DNA of 64,000 nt from assembly GCF_033115175.1 (NCBI RefSeq), contig NC_084838.1, positions 90,361,968-90,425,967 of the forward strand. Reading direction: 5' to 3'. Of this stretch, positions 10,333 to 22,040 are shown piece by piece (position 1 is the stretch's first letter; each line of letters begins with the position of its first letter). The notes beneath the pieces were generated by a model. It saw nothing but the letters and a program-made list of their open reading frames with translations, did not search any database and had not been told where the DNA came from. The translations under genes were made by a program, and so were the position numbers. The stretch is from Lepus europaeus (Eukaryota; Chordata; Mammalia; Lagomorpha; Leporidae).

Positions 10333-13300
10333 GTGAGGGTATGTGGGCAGGGAGGAATAAAAACACATCTTCCTGGGTAACATTATGAGGCTTCTCAAAA
10401 CATAGAAGGAAGTCTTGATATGCATCTTGTAATGTGTATAATCTCAAAGAGTAAGTATTCAGATACCTGTTAGAGTATCATTTCCTTTGTTTCAGAGTAA
10501 AGATGAGAGAGATAGGAAAGCAGATATAGACGTTTCCCTAAAGTCTGACATTGGTAAGTATTTTTGTGAAAGCTCCCATGAGTGGAAGGTAATGCAAAAC
10601 ACATTGCCTTACTCCCTTTGAAAATGAGATTGTGCTTTGGCTAAAAATGTTTGTTTACATATTTATTTTTTTATTTATTTAACAGGAAGAGCAAAAGAGA
10701 ATGGTGGGATGTAGGGACAGAGAGAGAGAGAGAGATTCTCCAGTCCACTGGTTCACTTCTCAAATGCTCCCAACAGACGGATCTGGGCCAGCCCAAAGCT
10801 AGGAGGCACAAATTCTATCCTCCTCTCCACATGTGGTACAGGCCCAAACACTAGTGTTAACGTCCACTGCCTTTCCAGGGACATTAGCAGAAAGCCTGTT
10901 CAGAAGTTGACAAGCTTGAACCCCAACCAAGATTCCGCCAGCATCATTAGCAGCGGCTTATGTAGCTATGCAACACTGCAAACCCTGAAATCTCATGTAG
11001 AGAAATGCTCTGCCTCATATTGCTTCCAATTTTCCGTTTTCTATAGCTTACCTTTGGGCCTTTTGATCCTATTCTGAGTGACAATAGTCAGTCTCTTTCT
11101 CTATATCAGATGGCCCCCAAGGATACATCTCTGGCTCTTGGCATGATCTCCTTGATACTTCATTTTAGCTGGACCTGGGTGGGACTGGTCATCTCAGATG
11201 ACCACGATGGAATTCAGTTTCTCTCAGACGTTACAGAAGCCATGGAAAGGAACAGAGTATGTGTAGCCTTTCTGGAAATGGTCCCAGTCACTACAGTGTC
11301 ATACTTCACAAAAGCTTGGTCATATCATCGCCAGATCAGGCAATCATCAGCTGATGTGGTGATCATTTATGGTGATGCTGATTTTCTACTCGGTTTCACT
11401 ATTAGTATTGACCAAGATTCAATTATATGGAAAGTCTGGATCACAACCTCACAATGGGTTATCAATACTGAAAAGAACAATTTCTTACTTGACACTTTCC
11501 ACGGGACTCTGATTTTTTCACATCACCATGAGGAGATTTCTGGATTCAAAAATTTTATCGAGACAGCTACCCCTTCCAAATATCCAGAAGACTTTTACCT
11601 CGCTGAATTGTGGAATTCTTCTTTTAATTGCTCGATTTCTGAGTCTCACTATGAAACATTAGAGACCTGTCCTCTCAATGCATCTTTGGCCTGGCTGCCT
11701 AGGAACATTATGGACATGTCTATGACTGATGGGAGTTACAATGTATACAATGCTGTGTATGCTGTGGCCCAGACCCTTCATGAAATGATGCTTCAACAAG
11801 TAGAAATGCAACCAATGTGGAATGTACAAGGACTGACCTTTGCCCCCTGGCAGGTAAGGTCTCCTCCACTGCATGTCAAGTACTAAAGTTAATGCATATT
11901 TCATAAGTGGCGTCTGAGCTGCCCTACCAAATCAGTACAGCAATTTTCTCCAGAACACACAAGATTCTGCACTTGTTTCATTCTTAGGACAATCTAGACA
12001 CGAGTAGAAATGGGCATATATTTCAAAATACCCTCTGGCAAGAGGATGTGATCATGAATCAAGATGTAAACTTTGTGTTTACAAGGACAACATCCATTCT
12101 ACCTAATGCCTCCAAAGAAAAAGAAATACTATTTATCATGAAGTTATTCCATGAAAACAGACCAATTTCTTTAAGTGTAAACATGCTTCTGAAAACAATA
12201 ATGCATACTTTATGTCAATGATCTCTTTGAATTCTGCAACCACTTTAGGTACCAATAACATCATCTTACAGATTGTAGTCTGGAATTAACCAGTAATGAA
12301 ATGAATGTGTGTAGACATCACTCTAGACTTGATTTCTGCTGGATTCCCATGATCGCTGAATACGTGGTCTTTTTTTGTGTGTTTATTCTTAAATTGAGTG
12401 ATACTTTATAAACATTATGATACTCAGTACTCCATAGTGGCTTCTCTTTTGTTTCTGTTTCATTGCATGATTAATTTCAACTTTGTAATAAAGCTTTAAC
12501 AATGAAAAGTAAACAGTAATTCAAGCTCACTGTCTCAACAATGAAGCACAATTCCTCATAGAATGGTGAACCCCTTTCTTTTAGCTGCACCCCTTTCTGA
12601 AAAATATCCAATTCAACAATCCTGCTGGAGACCAAGTGAATATGGATCAGAAAAGAAAACTGGACGCAGAGTATGACATTCTCAACTTTTGGAATTTTCC
12701 AGAGGGTCTTGGCTATAAGGTCAAAGTAGGACACTTCTCACCGTATCTTCCAAAAGACTGTCAATTGTCCTTAACAAAGGATATGATAGAGTGGGCCACA
12801 GGAATTACACAGGTATGTTAGACCTAATCATAATGCTTTGTTCTACATATAAAAGACAAAATATAATGTTAATTTTAATGACTCGCATGATTCATTAATG
12901 GTCATATATGAAGATGTAACAAACCACTTCCAGTTTAACATATATTCTTATTTACTGATTGGATGAAGAAGAGATAATGAGCAATTTAGATAGTTTTTCA
13001 ATGTTCTTATATTGGACCTTATAAAATTAATATCACATCCAATAATTTAATAGTGTTTATGCATGTGGGTATATTAATAGTAGAACACTAAAAAACACTA
13101 CTTTGATGATCATGGGAGTAGGTCAAAGACTGACTAAAAACACACATCTAATTTTCTTCAGATTCCTCACTCTGTATGCAGTGAGAGTTGTAATCCTGGA
13201 TTCCGGAAATCCCCTCAGGAGGGAAAAGCTTCCTGTTGTTTTGACTGTACCCCCTGCCCAGAGAATGAGATTTCCAATGACACAGGTAATGTGTGCCTTC

Positions 13301-16300
13301 TGGAGAGACTTCTTCCATCTCTTTTATATTTTTCAACGTCCTTCCAAAGACAAACTAAGGACCTCATAAAGGACTACCGAGAAATTCTTCTTCCTTCCTT
13401 CAGTAATTTAATTGTAACTAATATTTCCTTGAAAAAAAAACAGTATTAGTTCTTTGAACTACATTATTTGATTCACTGTGGGAGATATACTGTACACACT
13501 ATTGTCTAAAGAAATCCCTTTTCAGTACCTCACGTTATCAAAGTTTCATTTCTATCAGGCAAGTTGACACATTATACTATTTTTTGGAAAACTTTTATTT
13601 GATAATTATAAATTTTGAAAGTACAACTTTTGGATTATAGCAGTTTCCCCCCCCCCCACAACCACCCTCCCACCCACAAACCATCCCATCTCCTACTCCC
13701 TCTCGCATCTCATTCTTCATTAAGATTCATTTTTAATTATCTTTATATACAGAAGATCAACTTAGTATATACTAAGTAAAGATTTCAACAGTTTGCACCC
13801 ACACAGGCACACAAAGTATAAAGTACTGTTCGGAGACTAGTTTTACTGTTAATTCACATAGTACAAGGATTTAAGGACAGAGATCCTACATGGGAAGTAA
13901 GTGCACAGTGACTCCTGTTGTTGATTTAACAATTGACACTTTTATTTATGACTTCAGTAACCACCCAAGGCTCTTGTCAGGAGCTGCCAAGGCTATGGAA
14001 GCCTCTTGAGTTCAAACTCTGACCTTATTTAGACAAGGCCACAATCAAAGTGGAAGTTCTCTCCCCTCTTCAGAGAAAGGTACCTCCTTCTTTGATGGCC
14101 TGTTCTTTCCACTGGGATCTCACTCACAGTGATCTTTCATTTAGGTCATTTTTGTCCACAGTGTCTTGGCTTTCCATGCCTGAGAAACTCTCATGGGCTT
14201 TTTAGCCAGATTGAATGCTTTAAGGGCTGATTCTGAGATCAGAGTGCTGTTTAGTACATTTGCCATTCTATGAGTCTGCTGGGTATCCTGCTTCCCATGT
14301 TGGATCGTTCTCTCCTTTTTAATTCTATCAATTATTATTAGCAAACACTGGTCTTATTTGGATACATTATACTATTGATATCAAATTCCCATTCTTTGTG
14401 AAGCTACATTTGTATCACATTGAAGACACCCCTAATTTCCCAGTGTTTAGCTTTCTTCTTCACATAGAGCATGTGTTCAGAAAGCTTGTGTCTGGATTAA
14501 GAAATTGGTAGATCTTCAACACAAAGGCTAATGATTATACAGAATTCCCTCTGTGGATATGTGTTTCTCCCTGACTCCTAAAACTCGCAGTTGAGTAGGA
14601 CAGACAGCATACAATGAGATGAACTCAGTGAGGTATCACAGCAGTCCAGTGAAGGTTGCACAGAGACTGATGAAATGAAATAAGTAACTGAGTGCACATT
14701 CTGCTAAGGCCATCATGGACTTTCACAGAAACAGTAGCACTGGTGTTATATCAAATAAATGAAGGGAGGAAGAAATTCTGTTAGGATTATTGGAAATGGC
14801 AGGATAAAAGAAATCAAAAATCTCTCGAGCCCACATCTGAGTGATCTCAGAATGTTTGTGGTGGGAGCCGGCGCCGTGTGTCACTTGATTAATCCTCTGC
14901 CTGCGGCACCGGCATCCCATATGGGTGCCAGGGTCTAGTCCCGTTTGCTCTTCTTCCAGTCCAGCTCTCTGCTGTGCCCTGGGAAGGCAGTGCAGAATGA
15001 CCCAAGTGCTTGGGCCCCTGCACCTGGCTCCTGGCTTCAGATCGGCATAGCTCCGGCCTTAGTGACCATTTAGGGGATGAACCAATGGAAAGAAGACCTC
15101 TCTCTCTGTCTCTCTCTCACTGTCTAACTCTATCTGTCATATAAAAAAATTTAAATTAAAATAAAAATTAAAAAAAATAAAACAAAATCTTTGTGGAAAA
15201 GAAAATTTGAAACTAAGTCAATGAAATCCATTTTTGATGAGATATATGATGACTGGTTGCATTTTTCAAAGCTGAATCCATAGATTAATCCCTTCCCATT
15301 ATTCTTATGGGGACCAATAAATTCACGGGTGAACACTAGCCATGGCTCAGTCACACTCATTTTCTAGAACTCTTTCATAGACTAGGAAAAAAGAGTGAAC
15401 TCATTCAATTTATGAGAACAGCTAAGTTCTCCTGCCCACACTTGGAAATTCCATCACTAGGATAGCACTTTACAGGCCTCTGGCCTTCTTAGCTCAATTA
15501 ACTCCTATCCCAAATGGAGATTTTTTTTCAGAATTTTATTTCATGGCAAAATCAGATTTACAGGTAATTCACAGCAATGGTTTCTGGAAAGTAATGTAAA
15601 AACAATCTCAATTATTGTAGGCTAAGGTAATGAAATTCAACTTTTATTATATGCAAAATGCAAGGTTCTTTAAGAAAGGCCATGGAAAATGGCATTAAGA
15701 AATAGGCTGATTTTGGCACCAGAAAAAGATGAAATCCTAGCACTGGTATTACAAATAGGTGTCTAATGAAATTTTTATTTGAAAGCATTACAGAAAGTGA
15801 GGGAGAGACAGAGAGAGATCTTCCATCCACTAGTAAACTCCCCAAATGCCCACAATGGCCAAGGATGGACCATGCCAAAGGCAGGAGTTTCTTCTAGGTC
15901 TCCAACGTCGGAGTAGTGGCCCAAGCACGTGGAATGTATTCTACTGCTTTCCTGGGCATAGTAGCAGGGAGCTGGATGAGAAATGGAACTCCTGACACTC
16001 AAACTGCTGCCCATAAGGGATGCTGGTGTTGCAGCAGGTGGGCTATGGCACAATGCAGTCCCAGGAAATTAGCAAAATTTTAATACTTCTTTGAAAATAA
16101 GTCTTCACTAGGAAAATGCCTGAAATATTTTAATCTTGTAAGGCTGTTGACAGCACCATAAAACACAAATCACATTTTGTGCCTCAACAGTAGAAGCAAA
16201 TAGAAGATAATAATGCTCAATATGAGCATTTTTACTAGACAGTATTCTGCAGACCCTGCCTATATAATTTTCAGAATAAAGAAATTTTGAAAATTATCAG

Positions 16301-18181
16301 AACTTAAAAAATAAAACAGGTATTTCATATGATATGCTGTATAGTATAAAACCCAGGTAAATTAATGAAAAGCTGAATGCAGTAGAGCCTGAGTACAACT
16401 TAATATCGAAAATCCTATTTCTAAATCCCAACATTATGCCATTTTGAAAAGAAATTTTAGAACATGACATTTACTATACCTTATTACTTGTACCTAGGAA
16501 TAAACCTACTGTAAGCTTTCAGAGACTCTAAGTAAAATTTAAAATACTTAGAAAGTAAAATCTGACATAAGTGATGAGATACTTTCGTGGCTAGAGAGTA
16601 GTCAGTGTTAATTTGATCTGCTGACTCAATGCAAATGCAATTCAAATTCCAATATATTTTGTGTTGGAAATAACAACTGGTTAAAAGGTGGGAATGCCTA
16701 CGATAGCTGATATGAAGTATTGTCATATGTACCTGGATATTCAAAAACTACATGGAAATTCATACAGTAGGGTAATGCATGGCTCTCTATGTGGTTAAGG
16801 TACAAAAATGAACATACATTTATTTTAAATCCATTTTTCATGATCTTTTGTGGTGTATTCATGTTTTCACACAATACATTAGATTATCAAACTCACAGCA
16901 GTTTCTCAATAACTGCTTGTTCTTTGAATGATTATACCAAGTCAACTGACTTCATAATTGTAATTAGTTTTGTCCTCTGGGTGGGCCTGTTAGTATTCTG
17001 TGAGAATAAAAGCCTGTTCTCACTGAAATGCCAAATGCTTGAAAATAAGGAGAAGAAATAACAACATTGTTTACTGCATGTTCAGGAAAATGGGCAGAAT
17101 TGATTTGGAATAATTTCCCAGATAACATTCTTTATTTTGGGCCAAGAGAAACAAAAGAAGGCAGTTTGGTTCAATTAGAAAATGAACTGAGAGATGGTGG
17201 CCTGTGAATAAGAGAAAAATACTGATGCAGGACTGATGACAATTTGGGTTTTCCCTAGACTTGGATCAGTGTATGAAGTGTGCAGATCATCAGTACGCTA
17301 ATGTGGAGCGAAACCAATGCCTCCAGAAAGCTGTGACCTTTCTTGGTTATGAAGACCCCTTGGGGAAGTCCCTGGCCTGCACAGCTCTGGGCTTCTCTGT
17401 CCTCACAGTGCTTGCTTTGGGCATCTTCGTGAAGCACCGAGACACTCCCATCGTCAAGGCCAATAACCGGGTTCTCAGCTACGTCCTCCTCATCTCCCTC
17501 ACCTTCTGTTTTCTCTGCTCCTTACTCTTCATTGGACGTCCCAACACGGCCACCTGCATCCTCCAGCAGACTACATTTGGGATGGTGTTCACCGTGGCTG
17601 TCTCCACTGTCTTGGCCAAAACTATTACTGTGGTTCTGGCTTTCAAGATCACTGCTCCAGGGAGAAGAATTCGGCATTTGCTGGTGTCAGGGGCGCCTAA
17701 CGCTGTCATTCCCATCTGCTCCCTCATCCAACTGACCCTTTGTGGAATATGGCTGGGGACCTCTCCTCCTTTCATCGACACAGATGTACACGCTGAATAT
17801 GCACACATCATCATTGTGTGCAACAAGGGCTCAGCCACTGCCTTCTACTGTGTCCTGGGATACCTGGGCTCCTTGGCCCTGGGCAGCTTTACTGTAGCTT
17901 TCCTAGCCAGGAACCTGCCCGACACATTCAATGAGGCCAAGTTCCTGACATTCAGTATGGTGGTTTTCTGTAGCGTCTGGGTCACCTTCCTCCCTGTCTA
18001 TCACAGCACCAAGGGGAAGGTCATGGTGGCTGTGGAGGTCTTCTCCATCTTGGCCTCCAGTGCAGGGCTCCTAGGCTGCATCTTTGCCCCGAAGTGCTAC
18101 GTTATTTTGTTGAGACCCGATAGGAACTCTCTGCATGGGTTTAGGGATAAAGTGCATCCTGGGAGTAATAAGCCCTCTTAA
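10041..18181 (+). CDS. Vomeronasal type-2 receptor A, exons 2-6 (5' partial)
   Basis: Class C (family 3) GPCR of the V2R family, a pheromone/peptide receptor of vomeronasal sensory neurons; V2R neurons generally signal through Go and TRPC2. Five exons join in frame: 10041-10332, 11047-11853, 12585-12812, 13162-13285 and 17259-18181, each flanked by AG and GT, 2374 nt in all with no internal stop. Order: Venus-flytrap ligand-binding domain (exons 2-4), nine-cysteine linker (exons 5-6), seven-helix domain (exon 6), short tail. Exon sizes 292, 807, 228, 124 and 923 match the usual V2R pattern. Exon 1 is missing; from the alignment of unit A with unit B I expect it about 5.6 kb left of base 1. 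It differs from receptor B at 8 residues. The exact orthologue cannot be named from sequence alone, so no symbol is given. No pseudogene lesion is visible. Confidence 0.93.
10645..10975 (-). mobile_element. Older C SINE in intron 2 of receptor A
   Basis: TTTATTTATT tail on the left, a (GA)n tract near 10718-10735, then diverged C SINE body with TCCAGTCCACTGGTTCACTT. In unit B (50880-51230) the (GA)n tract is about twice as long. Confidence 0.75.
11047..11853 (+). CDS. V2R A exon 3 (main ligand-binding exon)
   Basis: 807 nt, 269 codons. It starts [12 protein letters not shown] after the acceptor TCTATAG and ends APWQ before CAG|GTAAGG. Hallmarks in order: [14 protein letters not shown], the [12 protein letters not shown] segment at the start of lobe 2, [48 protein letters not shown], and [19 protein letters not shown]. 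This exon forms most of the Venus-flytrap module where peptide ligands should bind. Seven bases differ from copy B and five of them change residues: D/E, T/A, S/P, Q/H and V/E (A first). Confidence 0.95.
12585..12812 (+). CDS. V2R A exon 4 (end of ligand-binding domain)
   Basis: 228 nt, 76 codons, from [18 protein letters not shown] to [11 protein letters not shown], flanked by TTTTAG and GTATGT. It includes [19 protein letters not shown] and [11 protein letters not shown], typical of the last part of the V2R ectodomain. Two bases differ from copy B; one changes K (A) to N (B) after YLP. Confidence 0.95.
13162..13285 (+). CDS. V2R A exon 5 (cysteine-rich linker)
   Basis: 124 nt, from [14 protein letters not shown] to ENEISNDT, with acceptor TTCTTCAG and donor ACAG|GTAATG, ending in phase 1. 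It holds six of the nine cysteines of the class C linker domain: VC, SC, CC, DC, PC. The remaining three lie at the start of exon 6. One synonymous base differs from copy B. Confidence 0.95.
13582..14363 (-). mobile_element. 5'-truncated L1 3' UTR insertion in intron 5 of receptor A
   Basis: Flanked by perfect 13-base duplications ACATTATACTATT at 13569-13581 and 14364-14376. The element has its 3' end at the left, with a short C run near 13650 and the shared L1 3' UTR body. It is antisense to the receptor. Present in unit B at 53831-54607. Confidence 0.9.
14867..15155 (+). mobile_element. C SINE in intron 5 of receptor A
   Basis: GCCGGCGCCGTGTGTCACTT start, TCTAGTCCCG box, CT-rich segment and A-rich end. 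Counterpart 55111-55395. Confidence 0.85.
15764..16062 (-). mobile_element. Older C SINE in intron 5 of receptor A
   Basis: Diverged copy with its tail side at the left (TTTTTATTTGAAAGCATTACAG), GA-rich segment and tRNA-like end at the right. Counterpart 56022-56312. Confidence 0.75.
16063..17258. other. Intron 5 of receptor A, no gene seen
   Basis: AT-rich DNA with no repeat I can name. The end carries the pyrimidine-rich acceptor of exon 6 (GGGTTTTCCCTAG). Counterpart 56313-57519. Confidence 0.7.
17259..18181 (+). CDS. V2R A exon 6 (seven-transmembrane domain and C-terminus)
   Basis: 923 nt to TAA after acceptor CCCTAG. The first two bases complete the split D codon. The 306 residues after it begin with the last three linker cysteines (DQC, MKC, NQC). 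Seven hydrophobic helices follow at about residues 37-57, 71-91, 104-128, 146-167, 192-215, 228-247 and 254-276 of this exon. Class C landmarks are [10 protein letters not shown] (loop 1), the cysteines near residues 99 and 187, [16 protein letters not shown] (loop 3 into helix 6), [13 protein letters not shown], and [11 protein letters not shown] after helix 7. Copy A reads DLDQC where copy B reads DMDQC. No stop or frameshift. Confidence 0.97.
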
Positions 18182-18388
18182 GTCATAACTCATGAGTTTC
18201 CGAAAACAAATAGAGGGTCTGAAGACAAAGCTCTGTCACTACTGCATTCAGGTATTAAATGACAATATGGAACTGACTGCAATGTACAAGTGACTTGTGC
18301 TTTTTTCTCTAATACTATTTGCATTAATGAAAACACCACCCATCACCTTTTCAACTTTGAATTAAATATGGATTTTCTGTTGTTCCCA

Positions 18389-18710
18389 ATTTTTTTTGAC
18401 AGGCAGAGTGGACGGTGAGAGAGAGAGAGACAGAGACAGGCTTTCCTTTACCATTGGTTCACCCTCCAATGGCCAATGAGGCTGGCACACCGCACTGATC
18501 CGAAGCCAGGCGCCAGGTGTTTCTCCTGGTCTCCCATGGGGTGCAGGGCCCAAGCACTTGGGCCATCCTCCACTGCACTCCCGGGCCACAGCAGAGAGCT
18601 GGCCTGGAAGATGGGCAACCGGGACATAATCCGGCGCCCCGACCGGGACTAGAACCTGGTGTGCCGGCGCCGTAGGCAAAATATTAGCCTATTGAGCCGT
18701 GGCGCCAGCC
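18389..18710 (-). mobile_element. C SINE 3' of receptor A
   Basis: Flanked by CTGTTGTTCCCA copies (about 18377 and 18711). Full body from the CT-rich part at the left to the GGCGCC box at the right. It could contribute to a long 3' UTR. Counterpart 58650-58971. Confidence 0.9.
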
Positions 18711-19099
18711 CTGTTGTTCCCATTACATCTTCAAAGAATCCTACAATCCTTGCTTGATTTTGTTTTTATGATTCCCATTTATGTTATCTTCCATCTGGCT
18801 TTTCAATTATTTTTACTTTTTCATAATATACTAATATTATATATTATTAATATTATGTAATATAAATATTACTCTCTTTCTGGTCGTCTAACATGTTTCA
18901 ATGAGTTGTTTTTTTCCTTTTGAAGAAATACCAGAAGTTTAATATGCTGGATATAGTATACTTTGATAATTTATATATAGTTTTCTTATTTTTTTGATTT
19001 TTTAACACTCCTGAGACTTCTAATATAGATTTTATATTTCATGTGACCTTTGAAATTGTTCAATTTAAATAGCAAAATTCATACAGTAAAATAAATGCT

Positions 19100-19435
19100 G
19101 GCCGGCGCCGCGGCTCAATAGGCTAATCCTCTGCCTGAGGCGCCGGCACACCGGGTTCTAGTCCCGGTCGGGGCGCCGGATTCTGTCCTGGATGCTCCTC
19201 TTCCAGTCCAGCCCTCTGCTGTGGCCCGGGAGTGCGGTGGAGGATGGCCCAAGTGCTTGGGCCCTGCACCCGCATGGGTACCAGGGGAAGCACCTGGCTC
19301 CTGCCTTCAGATCAGCGCGGTGAGGCAGCCCCAGCACGCGGCCACAGCGGCCAATTGGGGGTGAACCAACAGATAAGGAAAACCTGTCTCTCTGTCTCTC
19401 TCTCTCTCACTGTCCACTCTGCCTGTCAAAAAAAA
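19100..19435 (+). mobile_element. C SINE
   Basis: Starts GGCCGGCGCCGCGGCTCAAT, ends with CTGCCTGTCAAAAAAAAGG. Counterpart 59361-59696. Confidence 0.93.
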
Positions 19436-20396
19436 GGAAAAAAAATGCTATATACTATAGTATAATTCATATAACACAATAATTATTTAATATTTTTAAA
19501 TTGTACGTATTCATTTTTCAGTGTAGAACTTTAATACATATATTCAATGTGTTAATATCATTTTTGGTTCAGACTTACTTCTTAAACATTCAAAAAGGGT
19601 TTATTGTACATATTTTATGTGTACTTTGAAATTTCAGTAAATGTGTATAATGTGCACTGATCAAATTCATACTTCTTTCTCCTTTTCCTTCCTTTATGAT
19701 TGACTCTTTGAGCACCTCTCTTTTATTTGCTCAGAAAATATTTAGCAAATGGTTGTGAACTTTAGTTATCTAACTGTGCTGGGCTGTTTTGGTATCTGTG
19801 ATCCAACCACATTCTGCCCTCCAGTAATCAAAAGGAAGAACATTTGGTGTTTACATCTCTGTGTCATGTTTATTTCTCTTAAGAAAATATTAAAAATATA
19901 TGTGGAGTGAAACATGCTTTGGCATGTGGTATGTGGAACAATATACAGCAGCTGCACTAACTGTCCATTTTATTAAGATTATTTCTTCTTCAAATTCCTT
20001 AATAAAAGTAGTTACTTACAAAATATCTAACTCCTCCTACCATGTAAATAACAAAAATTACTTGGTGAATTGAATGTTTGGCTTGTGTTCACTTTAGTTC
20101 TGTGTATCATGTGTTTTGTGCTGTATCTTCAATGCTTTAGCTTTTAAATGCTCTTTAGCTCTTAATTTTAAGCATGTGTCATGGCCTCTCTGTGCTCACA
20201 CTATTCAACTCCTTCAAGCAGCCAGAAACCAGCCCAGGATGTAAATGAAAAATACTAACATAAGATTGCATCACAGAAGCACACAATTTATTTCTAAGCT
20301 TCCATTCAATGCTTCTGAAGTCTCAATCAAATCTCATTAATTTAATGTCTAAATAGATGAAGACTGAAAGGAATATCAGTTTAAAAAAAATGTGTT
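19436..20396. other. Spacer, no gene seen
   Basis: AT-rich single-copy-looking DNA between two SINEs, without an open frame longer than chance. Nearly identical at 59697-60657. Confidence 0.65.
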
Positions 20397-20735
20397 GGGG
20401 CCAGCATTGTGGCACAGGGTTAAAGCTGCCACGTGCAATGTCAGCATTCCATATGAGTGCCTCTTTGAGTCTCATTTGTTCCACTATCAATCTGGTTCCC
20501 TGCTGATGCACCTGGTAAAACAGCTAGCATGTCTCATGTTCTTTAGCCCCCGCACCCATGTGGAAGACCTGGAAGAAGCTCCTGGCTTCTGGCTTCGCCT
20601 TGGCCCACCCCCACCATAGCAGCCAACTGGAGAAACTAGTGCATGGAAGATCTCTCTCTGTTTCTGTCTTTCCCTTTCTCTCTGTAACTCTGCCTTTCAG
20701 AAGAAGAAAATAAATCTTTAAAGAAATAAAAATAC
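20397..20735 (+). mobile_element. Older C SINE
   Basis: GGGGCCAGCATTGTGGCACA start and AAATAAATCTTTAAAG end, an older C SINE subfamily. Counterpart 60658-60996. Confidence 0.85.
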
Positions 20736-21002
20736 ACATCAGATATACACAACGATTCATAGATTTGATGTACAACAAAAATGCAAAAAAGAATTATAAT
20801 GAATATTCATAATGAAAAACAGTTGTTGAGACAATATTGAACTATAATCATCATTATTGTAATGGTGGAAACTTTCCTAGTGTATCATAAACAAGTATTT
20901 AACCATGAGTAGCATGAAAACAAAGCATGATTACATATTTGAAGATTGCTAACAGATTGGATTTTAAATATTTTGGAATAGTTTTAAGAGTATTAAAAAA
21001 GT

Positions 21003-21388
21003 AGCCGGCGCCGCGGCTCACTAGGCTAATCCTCCGCCTTGCGGCACCGGCACACCGGGTTCTAGTCCCGGTCAGGGCACCGATCCTGTCCCGGTTGCCC
21101 CTCTTCCAGGCCAGCTCTCTGCGTGGCCAGGGAGTGCAGTGGAGGATGGCCCAAGTCCTTGGGCCCTGCACCCCATGGGAGACCAGGAGAAGCACCTGGC
21201 TCCTGCCATCGGATCAGCGCGATGCGCCGGTCGCAGCGCGCCTACCGCGGTGGCCATTGGAGGGTGAACCAACGGCAAAAGGAAGACCTTTCTCTCTGTC
21301 TCTCTCTCTCTCACTATCCACTCTGCCTGTCAAAAAAAAAAAATAATAAAATAAAAAAAATAAAAAAATTAAAAAAAAAGAAAGAAAA
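21003..21388 (+). mobile_element. Young C SINE, present only in unit A
   Basis: Perfect 16-base duplication AGAGTATTAAAAAAGT at 20987-21002 and 21389-21404. The counterpart in unit B near 61248-61263 has a single copy of that site and no SINE. The element is full length with a long A-rich tail. Confidence 0.96.
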
Positions 21389-21589
21389 AGAGTATTAAAA
21401 AAGTTATATATCATAAGCCAAAAGCCAATATCATACTGAATGGAGAAAAGCTGAAATCATTTCCACTGACATTCTGAACAAAACAAGGATATCCACTTTT
21501 GCAATCTTTCAATATAGTACTGGAAGTTTTAGCAAGAACAATTAAGGAGGAGAAAGAAATAAAGGACATCAAAATTGGAAAGGGGACTT

Positions 21590-21960
21590 TGTTGCAGTTG
21601 ATTTCTTAACAATGTTGCAGTGGATTCATTTCTGAGAGGAGGAGCATGGTGGGGGCAAGAGGCGTGGAGTCACCACACAGACCCCGGGGATCAGGTGATA
21701 GTGGGCTTGAGGCAAGCAGCCCACAGACTCGTTTATTTCAGTTAGCACAACAGCTTATATAGCCAAGACCAGCCAACCCGGTCAAGGGGCAGTCTGTGCC
21801 TCAACCAATCACAGCTTCTTGCCAGGCAGTTTCCAAAGCCATCCAATCACAGCCTGTTGCCAGGCAGGCTCCATTGCCAGGTGGGATTCAGAACCATTCC
21901 TGAGTAACTGACACTCGCTTGCCAGTGGCCATCTTGGCATGGCCTTCTCATTCCACCACA
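21590..21960 (-). mobile_element. Solo LTR of an endogenous retrovirus
   Basis: Read on the - strand, 371 bases beginning TGTGGTGGAATGAG and ending GCAACA, with TG...CA ends. It has two CTGTGATTGG boxes spaced about 40 bases, a TATATAAGC TATA box and AATAAA about 30 bases after it, the usual U3-R-U5 order. No internal retroviral gene flanks it. It sits inside the old L1. The flanking six bases (GGACTT and GGAAGT) are not a clean duplication. Counterpart 61450-61820. Confidence 0.8.
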
Positions 21961-22040
21961 GGAAGTCAAATTATTCATGTTTGCAGAAGACATGATGTTA
22001 TACATGGAAAAACCTAAACAATCTACTAAAACTTGTTGAA

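Noticed and set aside
11854..11886. Extension of the exon 3 frame ([10 protein letters not shown]) to a stop
   Set aside because: It follows a strong donor (CAG|GTAAGG) and is intron sequence.
17479..17838. 119-codon antisense frame in exon 6, conserved in both copies
   Set aside because: It is the shadow of a strongly constrained and recently duplicated coding exon; nothing independent supports it.
17261..18181. Exon 6 as a stand-alone single-exon receptor
   Set aside because: The frame is preceded by a splice acceptor and a split codon, and exons 2-5 lie upstream in the right phases.
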